Shown piece by piece: positions 18,902 through 27,904 of a DNA stretch of 64,000 bases. Origin of the DNA: Dendrophyllia cribrosa (Eukaryota > Cnidaria > Anthozoa > Scleractinia > Dendrophylliidae); contig JAJLRJ010000007.1 of assembly GCA_024195265.1 (NCBI GenBank), forward strand, positions 4,331,558 to 4,395,557, written 5' to 3'. Under the pieces are notes generated by a model that saw nothing but the letters and a program-made list of their open reading frames with translations, did not search any database and was not told the origin of the DNA. Position numbers and translations under genes: made by a program. How positions within the stretch are numbered: position 1 is the stretch's first letter; the number at the start of each line of letters is the position of its first letter.

Positions 18902-19845
18902 GTGAAGGCTGGACTCAAAATCCGGCAAATGAACTTCACCAGCCAATAAGGAGAAGATTTCCAAAGAGAAGAGTTATTGCATATGGCGTTGACAACATCT
19001 GGGCGGCTGATTTGGTCGAGATGGGGAAATATTCGAGGTGGAACAAAGGAATAAGATATCTCCTGATGGTGATCGATGTCTTCTCAAAGTTCGGTTGGAT
19101 TCGGCCCTTGAAAGACAAGCGAGGACAAACAGTCGCCGATGCTTTCCGATCCATATTCGGCACGAAGCGAAAACCGAAAATGCTTTGGACAGACAAAGGG
19201 ACTGAATTTTTCAATGGAACTATGAAAGATCTCCTGAATAAGAATGGGATAAAATTGTATACCACAGAAAATGAAGAAAAATCATCGGTTGCCGAGCGCT
19301 GGAACAAGACGATGAAGGAGAAACTCTTTAAGATGTTTTCTGCTAACAATAATACAATATACTGGGACCAACTGGGCCGGTTAGTGGATCAATATAATCA
19401 TCGTTTTCATTCGAGCATTCGGATGAACCCCGCAGAGGCGAGCAAACAGAAAAATGAGAGGCAGGTGTTCGCTAATTTATACGGAGACCTAATTTATGCT
19501 AAACACAACCCAGCAAAATTCAAGGTCGGCGACAGAGTTAGAATATCAAAATATAAACGACAGATATTCGACAAAGGTTTCACCCCGAACTGGACAGAGG
19601 AGATATTTGTTATTGATGAGGTTTTAAACACAAATCCTGTGACATACCGCTTAGTCGATCTGTTGGGAGAAAAAATAACTGGATCATTTTACGAGGCGGA
19701 ACTCCAAAGGACAACACAAAGCGTGTTTCGCATTGAAAAGGTTATTCGCCGCGACCAGAAGAAAAAGAAAGCCTTGGTTAAATGGAAAGGATATCCCGAT
19801 AAATTCAATTCCTGGGTTCCGCTGAGTGATACGGAAAATCTCTGA
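18850..19845 (+). pseudogene. INT: Polinton integrase with chromodomain, N-terminus missing
   Basis: The rve core is complete, with catalytic Asp 19009-19011 (WAADLVEM), Asp 19192-19194 (LWTDKGTEF) and Glu 19294-19296 (SSVAERWNKT), 33 residues between the last two. A C-terminal chromodomain follows (RIEKVIRR...ALVKWKGYPDKFNSWVPL). The frame is open only from 18850 and has no ATG before the first catalytic Asp. The zinc-binding N-terminal domain usual in Polinton integrases is absent, and the frame overlaps the end of the PLA2 gene. A deletion removing the integrase start is the simplest reading. The family inserts element ends with 6-bp duplications. Confidence 0.9.
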
Positions 19846-19850
19846 GACAG

Positions 19851-19875
19851 AATATGAATGTTCAACATTCATATT
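19851..19875. terminator. Hairpin after integrase, convergent junction
   Basis: This is a perfect 10-bp inverted repeat, AATATGAATG / CATTCATATT, with loop TTCAA, starting 6 bp after the integrase stop. The next gene converges from the right. It matches the arrangement at 10351-10375. Confidence 0.5.
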
Positions 19876-19920
19876 TCATTCCAAATTATTTCAAAACACC
19901 GCTTCACTTCACTTTGCTTT

Positions 19921-19962
19921 TCGCTTCGCTTCGCTTCGCTTCGCTCAGCTTCGCTCAGCTTT
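19921..19962. repeat. CTTCG-type short tandem repeat
   Basis: Repeats of TTCGC, then two CTTCGCTCAG units, lie between the integrase hairpin and the 3' end of the acidic gene. Confidence 0.8.
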
Positions 19963-20224
19963 CTTTCAATTCCCGGTGGATTTCCCAGAGGAGACAACTT
20001 TGCTTTTGGAGTTCATTTTTGAGAATCTTGTGTTCCTCTTGGAGATTGATGATTGATTCAAAGAGGAGTTCTATTGTGTCTTCCTCTTCTTCATTTTGCT
20101 CTGCTTCCTCCATCTCCGAATCAGAGACAATAAATTCCTCGTCAGATGTTGTTGGGGTTTCATTTTCGCTCCTTTCTTCCTCCTCTGAGCAAGTGGAGCA
20201 ATCTTCATGGTCACTGGCTTCCAT
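19955..20224 (-). CDS. Acidic coiled-coil protein, 89 aa
   Basis: The first 55 residues are extremely acidic (SEEEERSENETPTTSDEE and EEAEQNEEEEDT). A leucine-patterned helix follows (LLFESIINLQEEHKILKNEL), likely a coiled coil. The ATG at 20224 overlaps the end of the VLTF3-like gene by 14 bp and has GAAAATG context, so the two are probably co-expressed. I do not recognise the family. An acidic domain plus coiled coil could suit a transcription partner or a histone-like mimic; both are guesses. Confidence 0.55.
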   Translation of the reverse strand: MEASDHEDCSTCSEEEERSENETPTTSDEEFIVSDSEMEEAEQNEEEEDTIELLFESIINLQEEHKILKNELQKQSCLLWEIHRELKES

Positions 20225-20780
20225 TTTCTTTCCAATTTAATTTTTTGAAGATTGTTTGGATTATTTTTTCCTGTTCTGCCCTTCTTGATGGAAGAATAAG
20301 CAGTTTGAAATCATCTTCATTTGGGTTGAAACCATTCTTTTTCACAAGGGAGAAAAGAACTTGATTGAAATTGAGAAACTTTTTTCTATTTGGATGAAGA
20401 TCATCATATTCAAGTGAGAAATATTTAAAATCATCAATGAGAAACTTTTCCAGATGCTCATAATCATTCCCATCGTGATTTGTGATGTGATTGAAAATTT
20501 CATGATCGTTGCCATTGACTTTTTTCCATTTGAAAGCTTTGACAAACTCCCTGACTTTTTTTCTTGTGACTTCGTGGAAAGGAATTTGGGAGAGAATTTG
20601 TTCTTGATAAAACTCGAGATCTTCGAGTGGAATTTGATCCCTTCCCTGATTTTTTCGGATGATACTTTTAAAATGTTCAAGTCTGGGATTTTTGTGAGAA
20701 TGCCATATGGTTGTATATGTTTCTTGAATAATTTCAGGAGTGTCATCTATTTCCTCATCTTCATCTTCGGAATCAGACAT
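20211..20780 (-). CDS. VLTF3-like late transcription factor, 189 aa
   Basis: After an acidic start (MSDSEDEDEEIDD), residues 30-185 follow the poxvirus/NCLDV VLTF3 layout. HFKSIIRKNQGRDQIP (near residue 36), a long helix pair with VTRKKVREFVKAFKW, and a terminal signature RKKFLNFNQVLFSLVKKNGF...LLILPS...IFKKLNW all correspond to the family's R-FL-Y-VL, L-LK and L-W positions. VLTF3 proteins drive late viral gene transcription. The assignment is my reading of the pattern; a profile search would settle it. It is the first gene inside the right terminal repeat, transcribed inward. The start ATG 20780 has GAAAATG context. The frame is intact. Confidence 0.72.
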   Translation of the reverse strand: MSDSEDEDEEIDDTPEIIQETYTTIWHSHKNPRLEHFKSIIRKNQGRDQIPLEDLEFYQEQILSQIPFHEVTRKKVREFVKAFKWKKVNGNDHEIFNHITNHDGNDYEHLEKFLIDDFKYFSLEYDDLHPNRKKFLNFNQVLFSLVKKNGFNPNEDDFKLLILPSRRAEQEKIIQTIFKKLNWKENGSQ

Positions 20781-20875
20781 TTTCTTTTCCGGAGAAACTT
20801 TTTCACAGATGAGACTTTGCAGTAGTTGAAAGATGCAGTTTTTTCATTTTGGGGGAGATTTTCCCACACTGGAAT

Positions 20876-21186
20876 TGACCTTGGAATTTGGGAAATTGAA
20901 CAAATTCTTTGTGCTAAATTTTGGCGTAAGTAGTTGATAAAAGACAAACCTAAGCCACTTTCAATTAACCCCAAATTTCACACAAATAACCAAAACCCCA
21001 TTCTCCCTTAATTTTAACGAATTGGGAAGTTGTTAGAACTGAACAGAAAAGATAAAGTTATGTTGAATTACACTTAAGTTAGAATTGGTGATTTTTAACG
21101 AATGATTGAGAAAAGATAAATGTGTTAAATTGTGTGAAATTTGGGGTTAATTGAAAGTGGCTTAGGTTTGTCTTTTATCAACTACT
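20876..21186. repeat. Right Polinton terminal repeat (composite)
   Basis: Bases 20876-20928 are the exact inverse of 2986-3038. Bases 20929-21186 (258 bp) are the terminal cassette. It begins AGTAGTTGAT and ends ATCAACTACT with 57-bp perfect inverted arms, but its core reads in the same direction as the left cassette core (for example ACCCCATTCTCCCTTAATTT in both). Confidence 0.95.
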
Positions 21187-21192
21187 CGCCAG
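21187..21192. repeat. Right 6-bp target-site duplication (CGCCAG)
   Basis: Exact match to 2712-2717, directly after the element end. Confidence 0.95.
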
Positions 21193-21943
21193 CGTCTCTT
21201 GACTCTGCTTATAAAACTCTACTTTAAGACCAACATTTTGAAAACAACAAAGTAATTAAAGGAGCAATGTCACGTATTTGTAGTGCGGTCGACAAAAAGG
21301 CGAAAACACACATTCATATTAACGGAAATCTAGAAATATTTATCCAGTTTTGTTCACCATTAACTATACTCGTACAAAGAAACTATCAAAGCGTGTCTTT
21401 GGCTGCGGACGGCCTGCATGGAAATCAGTACAAATTGGCCAATTTATTTCAAGTTCTTACTTTGCATCTTGGAGAAATCGCTTAAATCTCATTACGATTT
21501 GTTCTGTCTTCGCGGAATCATTTTATTCTTATTTATCCAGGGGCATCCAATTTAGCAGGGCTTGTTTAAATGGAGCCCTGACACAACACAAAAACAAAGA
21601 CATTAAAACATTAAAACTAGAAAATTAGTTAAGTTACAGAGGCAACATGTATCGCAGGTGTTACTGTTTAAAATGGCGCTTTAGCTTGATTTTAAATTCG
21701 CTAAGCGTCTCTACTCGTCTAATGATTCTCGGTAGGGCGTTGTAGGTCCGAGCACCGTTTATTCTGAAGCTATCCTCTTGGTTTTCTAAGATCATTTTGT
21801 TTGAGAGAAAAGGCTCAAATATTTAGTAGAGTTTTGACCAAAAGCAGCAAAATCCCCTGGTGACATTGCCCCTCCAATCTACTTTAATTTTTTTATACTA
21901 CTTTGATTGACAATCTAACAACTGCATTAATAGGCCTGCCCCC
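21193..21943. other. Right half of the host segment split by the Polinton
   Basis: No gene is seen. CTCTGCTTATAAAACTC near 21205 is the inverse of GAGTTTTATAAGCAGAG near 39755. Other parts around 21340-21500 resemble 39480-39660 inverted. This is the downstream flank of the minus-strand paralogue. Confidence 0.6.
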
Positions 21944-22499
21944 TTAAAGAATGAACTTGCAGCATCGGTAAGAGTAGCGAACTTTGAAGTCAGGTGATAG
22001 GATCTTGACTGCCTCCCGAGGTGGAATCTGGTCAAGAAATAGGGATATGGACACTCAACATTGTGCCTGTCTAGGTACACTATGTCGGCATGTGCTTTTT
22101 GGTTCCAACCAGTGGTCTTGTCCACACAACTCACTTTAGCGCCATCCACTCGATTTATAAGCACCTGCATTCAACGTTGAAGAAATAGAAAGCAAAAATT
22201 AGCATTGTGATGCATTTACGGTTCGTCTTTCATCTGCGGTGACTATCTCTAGAATGGCCACATTTAACATTCCTAGAATAAAATATGCTAAAAACAAAAA
22301 GAGGCAAAAGTCAGTATCTTGGTTAAAAACAGCATTTGAAGTTGAATGTGTCATAATTTTATTGTTTCCATCTATTGAGCAAAATATCAGTTCGTTAATA
22401 AACACGAGTTGCACAATTTGTAGAATTTTTCTTTTCACCCAGAAACTAAAAGTAAAACTATAATCTGGAATCTAGATGGAAATACAAAACAGACGCCAA

Positions 22500-25080
22500 T
22501 TTTACATCACTTTAACTAAAAGGACAGTGGCTCCTTATTGTTATTGTGCATACGTTCTGAGCATTGCGCGAGAGTCGCGCGAGGCACTGGTTATTTTTTA
22601 AACGCGAACGCGCGAGGCATATGTATAAACGCTAAGTTCCGCCCACTTTTCATGTCAAACTGTCAACTCCCTGGCTCAGTTTCAAAACTTACGAGATGTT
22701 TTTATAGACCTTCTGTAGCTTTAAGACCCTGAAGAAGAAAAGCTGTGCCTTTCGAAATATTGGATATTTTACAAATATAGTCGTTTCCTTACCGTTTATC
22801 AGCCTTCCTTTTTTATCAAATCGTTAAATTCTTTCTCTATTTTGCAAACGACAGAGCCTCGGTAATGAAACTATTTTGAGCAGAACGTTTTGCCTTTCTT
22901 TAAGAAGATTGTTTACATTGGCTCCTTTTCTCCTTTCAAAATTCCAACAAACTAGACTAGTGTTTTTTTTTACACAAAAATAAGCATTATCTAGGCATAA
23001 AATCCAAGGAAAGACCGGCATGTTGTTATTTCCAATCAGTACAAGTTTTTGTTTTGGCGGCCAAACTCGCGTTGTTTGAAATTTTTGTTTACCTGCTAAA
23101 ATCTTTTGCCAGTATAAAAATCAGTAAAAAAACTGTTCCAGTTGAATCAAACAAACGTCGAAAAGGAGAATAGAGATGAACAGAGCGTTTCCAAAAAGAC
23201 CGTTTTTGCCAATGATGAAGATACAGAAACAAGGCTGAAGCCAGCAACTAAAGAAAACACGCTGGCCGATCCGAAGCTGGGAAGCATCCGACTAATTAAG
23301 GTCTTCCCTCCCTCGATTTTATACTGGCAAGCATGGTTTTTAGTGTAATATTTCGTAAACACATTCGTGCATTTAGGTACAATTGATTTCCTTTATTCTC
23401 TATTTAATAGGCAAGTGATGCTTTTCGAAGTCGCATCGTGTCAGTTCTCCATTTCTTTGCATAAAAATTTAAAACAATTTTGATAGGCGAAAAACGTGCC
23501 ATGATAAACTGAAAATAAATCTTATCTTTTTAGATCAAATAAAGAAGTAGACAAAAAAAAAGTGTTTTATTATTTCACGATTCTTTTGAAATTAAAGTGT
23601 ACCGACTAATTTTTCAAAATTATCAGAGAATCCATGAAAACTACAGTAGCTTCACAAGAAAATAAACGCGCGGCCAAATGAAATTACAGAACTCAAGCAC
23701 TTTTCTTACATTTTGACTCCAAATAACCTCTAAAAGACTAACCTGCCGGCAATTTAGAGTTTTTCGGCAGCTGACCAGTCACCTCGATATAGCACTAATG
23801 TTTTCAAGTTGATAATGGATAGGAAAGAATTGAAGATGCACACAAAATAAAGTTCTTGTGCTCGAAGGAACATGGTATTCGCATGTATTATCGGACACAT
23901 TTAGCTCATCGCTTTTATCAAAGCGCTTGACAGACGAACAACCAAATTCTTCTTCCTCCAAAAGCTTTATAGAGTTGTCTCGATAGTTTCATTCCAAAAT
24001 TGTCTAGAAAGCGATATATCTCCGACAAAACTGATTACAAAATTATCCATGCCTTGATAGATTATCGGACACGCTGATTGATTATCGGACATGCAAATCT
24101 TTATCACATCAGAATATAGGCCGTCCGATAATCGATCACAGGCATACCCGAAAAGAAGTACTCCTAAACAGCGGTAAACTGCACAGAAACGGTAGGTACA
24201 TCATGTATGGGAAACAAAATGGAGGGAAAGTTTCCCACTCGATTGATTTCAGAACAATCTTTGCAGTTTTGCGTTCACCTTTTGGAGTTTTTTTCCTTGC
24301 GTTAGGGAAAAATGATTGGAAAATCAGAGCGCCATTATCGCTGCAGGTACGAGGAATAGTTTTATTTCCAATATATTCAGATTTACGACACAAAAAGGCT
24401 CGGTAGTTGAACAGATTAAACTTTATTCAGATGATAGCACAGGTGTTCCAGCGTCTTTCTTTTTATTTTCGTGGGATTTTGGATGTATTTTCGTTAGCGT
24501 CCGATAATAAATCGTGTCCGATAATACATGCGAATATAAATCCGTAGATCCACTGTAGATCAATGGAACTGAGTGAACCGATTTTTGCGTTTTTACTCCT
24601 TTACTGTGCTGCTTGACTTTGAAATCCCCAAGAAATGTTTCTCAAAAGAGCAACTTACAGCTACAAATAGAATTAACTTTGAATTCTACAATGTTTGTCT
24701 TTTTATTGTGCCTGAAAGTGAAAGTTTTGAACTGTAAGCCGTCGAGTGAAAATCCCAGCATGCCACAGAAAGAGACACTCACAATATTTAACTTACTAGC
24801 CATAGACAAAAATGTCGCGGACCCCGAAAGCGATTCTGTAAAAGTTGAAAACAACTTAATATATAACTTTTAAAAACGCACGGTGACCCCAAATGGAAGT
24901 GGTAAGCCTTTTTAAGCACACAATTAATTTTTTGTTGTGGGCAAACGTTATTTAGACTGTATTTTTGGCTAACGTGGGAAAGCTGTCAGCATTTTTTCCA
25001 CATTGAAGCTAAATTATCTTTGAAAAATGCGCGGTAATAAACCCCAAATTTTCTCTTTGGATTCCATTAGGCCCTAGTGA
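22500..25080. other. Repeat-derived insert within intron 2 of copy A
   Basis: The flanks (22455-22495 and 25150-25250) match 38760-38810 and 38676-38725 of copy B, where the two lie close together. This roughly 2.6 kb is therefore extra DNA in copy A. It holds the TIR element at 23876-24536 and an inverted pair (TGCCAGTATAAAA near 23109 and TTTTATACTGGCA near 23317). No gene is supported. Confidence 0.55.
23876..24536. mobile_element. Non-autonomous TIR element with ATTATCGGACA subterminal repeats
   Basis: The ends are inverted copies (TATTCGCATGTATTATCGG and CCGATAATACATGCGAATA). The motif ATTATCGGACA also occurs near 24062 and 24081, and inverted near 24122 and 24500. Length 661 bp, no coding capacity. 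Confidence 0.7.
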
Positions 25081-25776
25081 GATCTGCTTTTCCCGCATAG
25101 TCGAAAACCGGGCAAAATACCTTGGTATTAGGAGGCACCGTATTATATGATACTATACAAAAGGGATAAAGGCGATAAACGATCTTCGGAGTCTCGAAAG
25201 GTGATCAGAAAGTTTGAAATAATGGCGTCGTGATTGAGGATACGGATTTTTTAGTTTTCTTGCTTCAACTCAAAATCCATCTTGCTGCGCTCACTCGTGT
25301 GATATCCAGTTGACAGTTCGAGTATCATCAGTTCGGAAATAGCTATTATATATAGTTTTCCTCGCACGCCACCTTTTAGGTCTTCGCTCCTAACTATACC
25401 ACTTCGAACTGGCTATTTCTAAGGATATATTAATGTTGTGGGTAATGCTGTATTTCATCCTTACCTGTATTTTCGTTTCCAATTCACTGATTTTTGTTTT
25501 AAGGTTGCTGCTGTCGAGTTCGATCAAATCATTCTGCAAAAAAGCGAGAATGTACAGTTTCTTTGGAAACCTCTCATTCTTATTTCAGCGAATTTTAAAT
25601 CTGAAGGCTACAAATCTGAAACTCTTAAACCGGCTCATTGTTTATAACCGTGCTTACCGTTAAATTCAGAAAAAGTAAAAAAAAAAAAACTTTAACATTA
25701 CCTGGTTTACAGGAAGCGATGTTCCAAAAGTACTAGCCAATAAAGGGACAAAAGCCAACACAAGATATCGAAACAT

Positions 25777-26700
25777 TTTTATTCTTGCTCCTCAACTGAG
25801 TGAACTAAAAAAAGGAATTATAATAAATAAACATACGTTGTAAAATAATCAGTCCAAATGAATAATCAGTTTATGTACAACAAAAAAGAGATAGGATTAA
25901 ATTGCTCTGCTTTTTTTACAGTCTTTATATCATTCAATCTCAAGTTTTGTGTGTTTCTTTCTGTCGTTCAGAACGATCATTTTTGTAATGTTCTGGCTGT
26001 GAAAATATAGGATAGCGGATAGGAAACAAATAAAACTATAAACTGTATATTATCGGATTATAGAACCGATCTTTAAGAGGAATTGTATATTAACGCAATT
26101 TCGATGCTACACTTTGTTTCGGCTTTGATAGATTAAGTTTTAGCCGTTACAATAATCAACAATATCTCACTGCAGTGCATAAATCAAAAATTAAAATTGG
26201 ACGCTTCACAATTAGTTTGAAAACTCTTTGAATTCTGAATTTTTAGCTGAAACATTTTTTCGTCAGGTTTAACTGTTTATAAGGCGTCGAATGGATGGGT
26301 AATAAAAATTGCTTGTTGGATTCTCACGAATAATTCAAGATCTTTTATTATCGTCAGGATTTTCCGATTCTGCTATGCAACTCCGGTAAAAGTTCGTGGG
26401 TAAAAAAAAGATGAAAATTTTGAACCGAAAAATAACCCGCACCAAATGGTATGAATATCGGACGGAAAACGGCAAAGAAATGCATAAAACACTCAAAATC
26501 TAACTGGTATACCCTTCTTACTAGTAATGTCATTAACAAACAAGATTGGCTTCAGAAGATAGACGTCTGAGAATCACTAACCTTCGATGATTCGTCAGCC
26601 GGTGGACTGCTTGTAATTCTAACTTACTTGACAAACAAGTTGTTCGTTGATCCAAACGAATTAGAAACAGCCTTTAAATAGTTACAATAAGGAATTTTTT
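25777..26700. other. Upstream flank of copy A
   Basis: The first part resembles the inverse of sequence upstream of 38358 (GAGGAGCAAGAATAAAAATG before both ATGs on their strands). No gene or clear repeat is seen in the rest. Confidence 0.4.
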
Positions 26701-26719
26701 TTGCAGTTTCATTCTCACG

Positions 26720-26828
26720 AGAGTGTTTTCCTTCCGTTACAGAGACGGAAGGAAAAGCTCTCAACTAAAATGGCGATTTGTGGTTGAGAGTTTGTTCCTT
26801 CTGTTACAGAGACGAAAGGAACAAACTC
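26720..26828. repeat. Twin hairpins with a shared TTACAGAGAC loop
   Basis: 26720-26762 folds as GAGAG..TTTTCCTTCCG / CGGAAGGAAAA..CTCTC. 26788-26828 folds as GAGTTTGTTCCTT / AGGAACAAACTC. Both loops contain TTACAGAGAC, so they are diverged tandem copies of one hairpin. Confidence 0.65.
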
Positions 26829-26889
26829 GATCTGTGACGTTCTTTGCGGCCGCATTTTCTGGCCTTCATCATGATCATGCAATACTATA

Positions 26890-27013
26890 GCCTGTTCCAG
26901 GCTCCGAGATAGTGGGGAACGCGCGAAGTAAAAATAAAACCCCAGTTTCCCAGTGTTTTTTTCCTTTTTTTTTACTTCGCGCGTTCCCCACTATCTCGGA
27001 GCCTGGAACAGGC
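26890..27013. mobile_element. Foldback MITE, TA-flanked, 124 bp
   Basis: Arms of about 45 bp are near-perfect inverses (GCCTGTTCCAGGCTCCGAGA and TCTCGGAGCCTGGAACAGGC), separated by a short A/T tract. TA at 26888-26889 and 27014-27015 fits a mariner-type duplication. Confidence 0.75.
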
Positions 27014-27015
27014 TA

Positions 27016-27899
27016 GCAAAACTATAAACGTATTACTGGCTACGTGTTCTAAAATTGGCAATTTGTCACAGGCTTTGGCAAAACAACAGAGATTGTCACT
27101 TAAAAATTGCTCTAACTTCGTGGTTTATTTTAAATTTATTTATTTTTTTTTTTTCAGTTTCAAAGATTTTCAACCAATTCCCAATTGATATAGAGAACCG
27201 GTTGTGACATGTCTAGCTATGATCATTGCGGTAATTATAGTTATTAACAACCGTTATTAACAGATGCAGCCGGAATCTAATCAGGTGTAGAAAAGTAACT
27301 CCGATTCTTTCCATTAATTTTTTTCAAAATGAATAAGTTTAATATCTGTTAACTTAAACTATTCGTGAGTGGCGCAGATTGTAACTTTGTTCATTTCAAC
27401 TTGTTTTTCTGCGCCCCCGAAGCAGAACTTAAAAACGAACCCTCAGGCCAGTAAACAAACGTGTTTTTCATCTTGTTCATACTCGTTCCGCGGTTCAGAA
27501 AAAAAACACAATGGTGTTGTTACCATCTTTACCGCATAGAACTCCGTATGTGTGTATCGAGTGAAGGAACCTTTAACTCTGGCAAGAAAGTCTTTGAGCA
27601 ATTTGTTCTTTCGATATTATAAAGCGACAATTTGCTTTAACTTAGTTTGTTCTCAACATTCCCCGCAATGTTTCTTCCTTAATAAAACCCTTTTTAACAC
27701 TGAAAGGGTGACATGAAGATAAATGCGTGTATTGGAAAGTTTCTCGGTCGTCTTAAAATACAATACAACAGTGAAAACAATACACTGAATACAATAACTT
27801 TATTTATACACGACTAAAATTGAAGCGATGCCACTTGTGGGTTCGTGTTAACTGCTATTTACAATGATATATTGTTATTCTAACTAAAATGTATTGAGA
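27016..27899. other. Intergenic, no feature recognised
   Basis: AT-rich host DNA before the minisatellite. I see no gene, tRNA or clear repeat. Confidence 0.4.
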
Positions 27900-27904
27900 T
27901 TCTC

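Larger units (their letters stand above)
2718..21186. mobile_element. Polinton/Maverick element, full length, partly inactivated
   Basis: The element is 18,469 bp with inverted-repeat ends (AGTAGT...ACTACT) and perfect 6-bp target duplications. It carries the diagnostic Polinton set: protein-primed family B DNA polymerase, retroviral-type integrase with chromodomain, adenain-like protease, FtsK/HerA-type packaging ATPase, double jelly-roll major capsid protein and penton-like protein. Gene order from left: pPolB (-); HTH, small ORF, SSB-like, HTH (+); membrane, fibre, ATPase (-); PPxY, penton-like, core, MCP, minor capsid, PRO, PLA2, INT (+); acidic protein and VLTF3-like (-). Damage is spread over pPolB, penton-like, core, minor capsid, PLA2, INT and the ATPase P-loop, so this copy is probably immobile. 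Confidence 0.97.
21944..25776 (-). pseudogene. Secreted coiled-coil/Cys protein, copy A, probably decayed
   Basis: Three exons match copy B at 38358-39250. Exon 1, 25776-25702, encodes a signal peptide (MFRYLVLAFVPLLASTFG), donor GTAATG. Exon 2, 25533-25465, encodes a short coiled coil (NLKTKISELETKI), acceptor GCAG, donor GTAAGG. Exon 3, from 22164, encodes KVSCVDKTTGW, VYLDRHNVECPYPYFLTRFH. After HLGR a net 5-base length difference from copy B throws the conserved ending (VRYSYRCCKF, stop near 21944) out of frame. The altered frame runs to 21898. Intron 2 is 3.3 kb and stuffed with repeats. The family is unknown to me; it is a small secreted protein. Confidence 0.6.

Noticed and set aside
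22729..22757. Hammerhead ribozyme-like core (CTGAAGA ... GAAA)
   Set aside because: A weak stem II with one mismatch is possible, but stems I and III and a cleavage site are not convincing.
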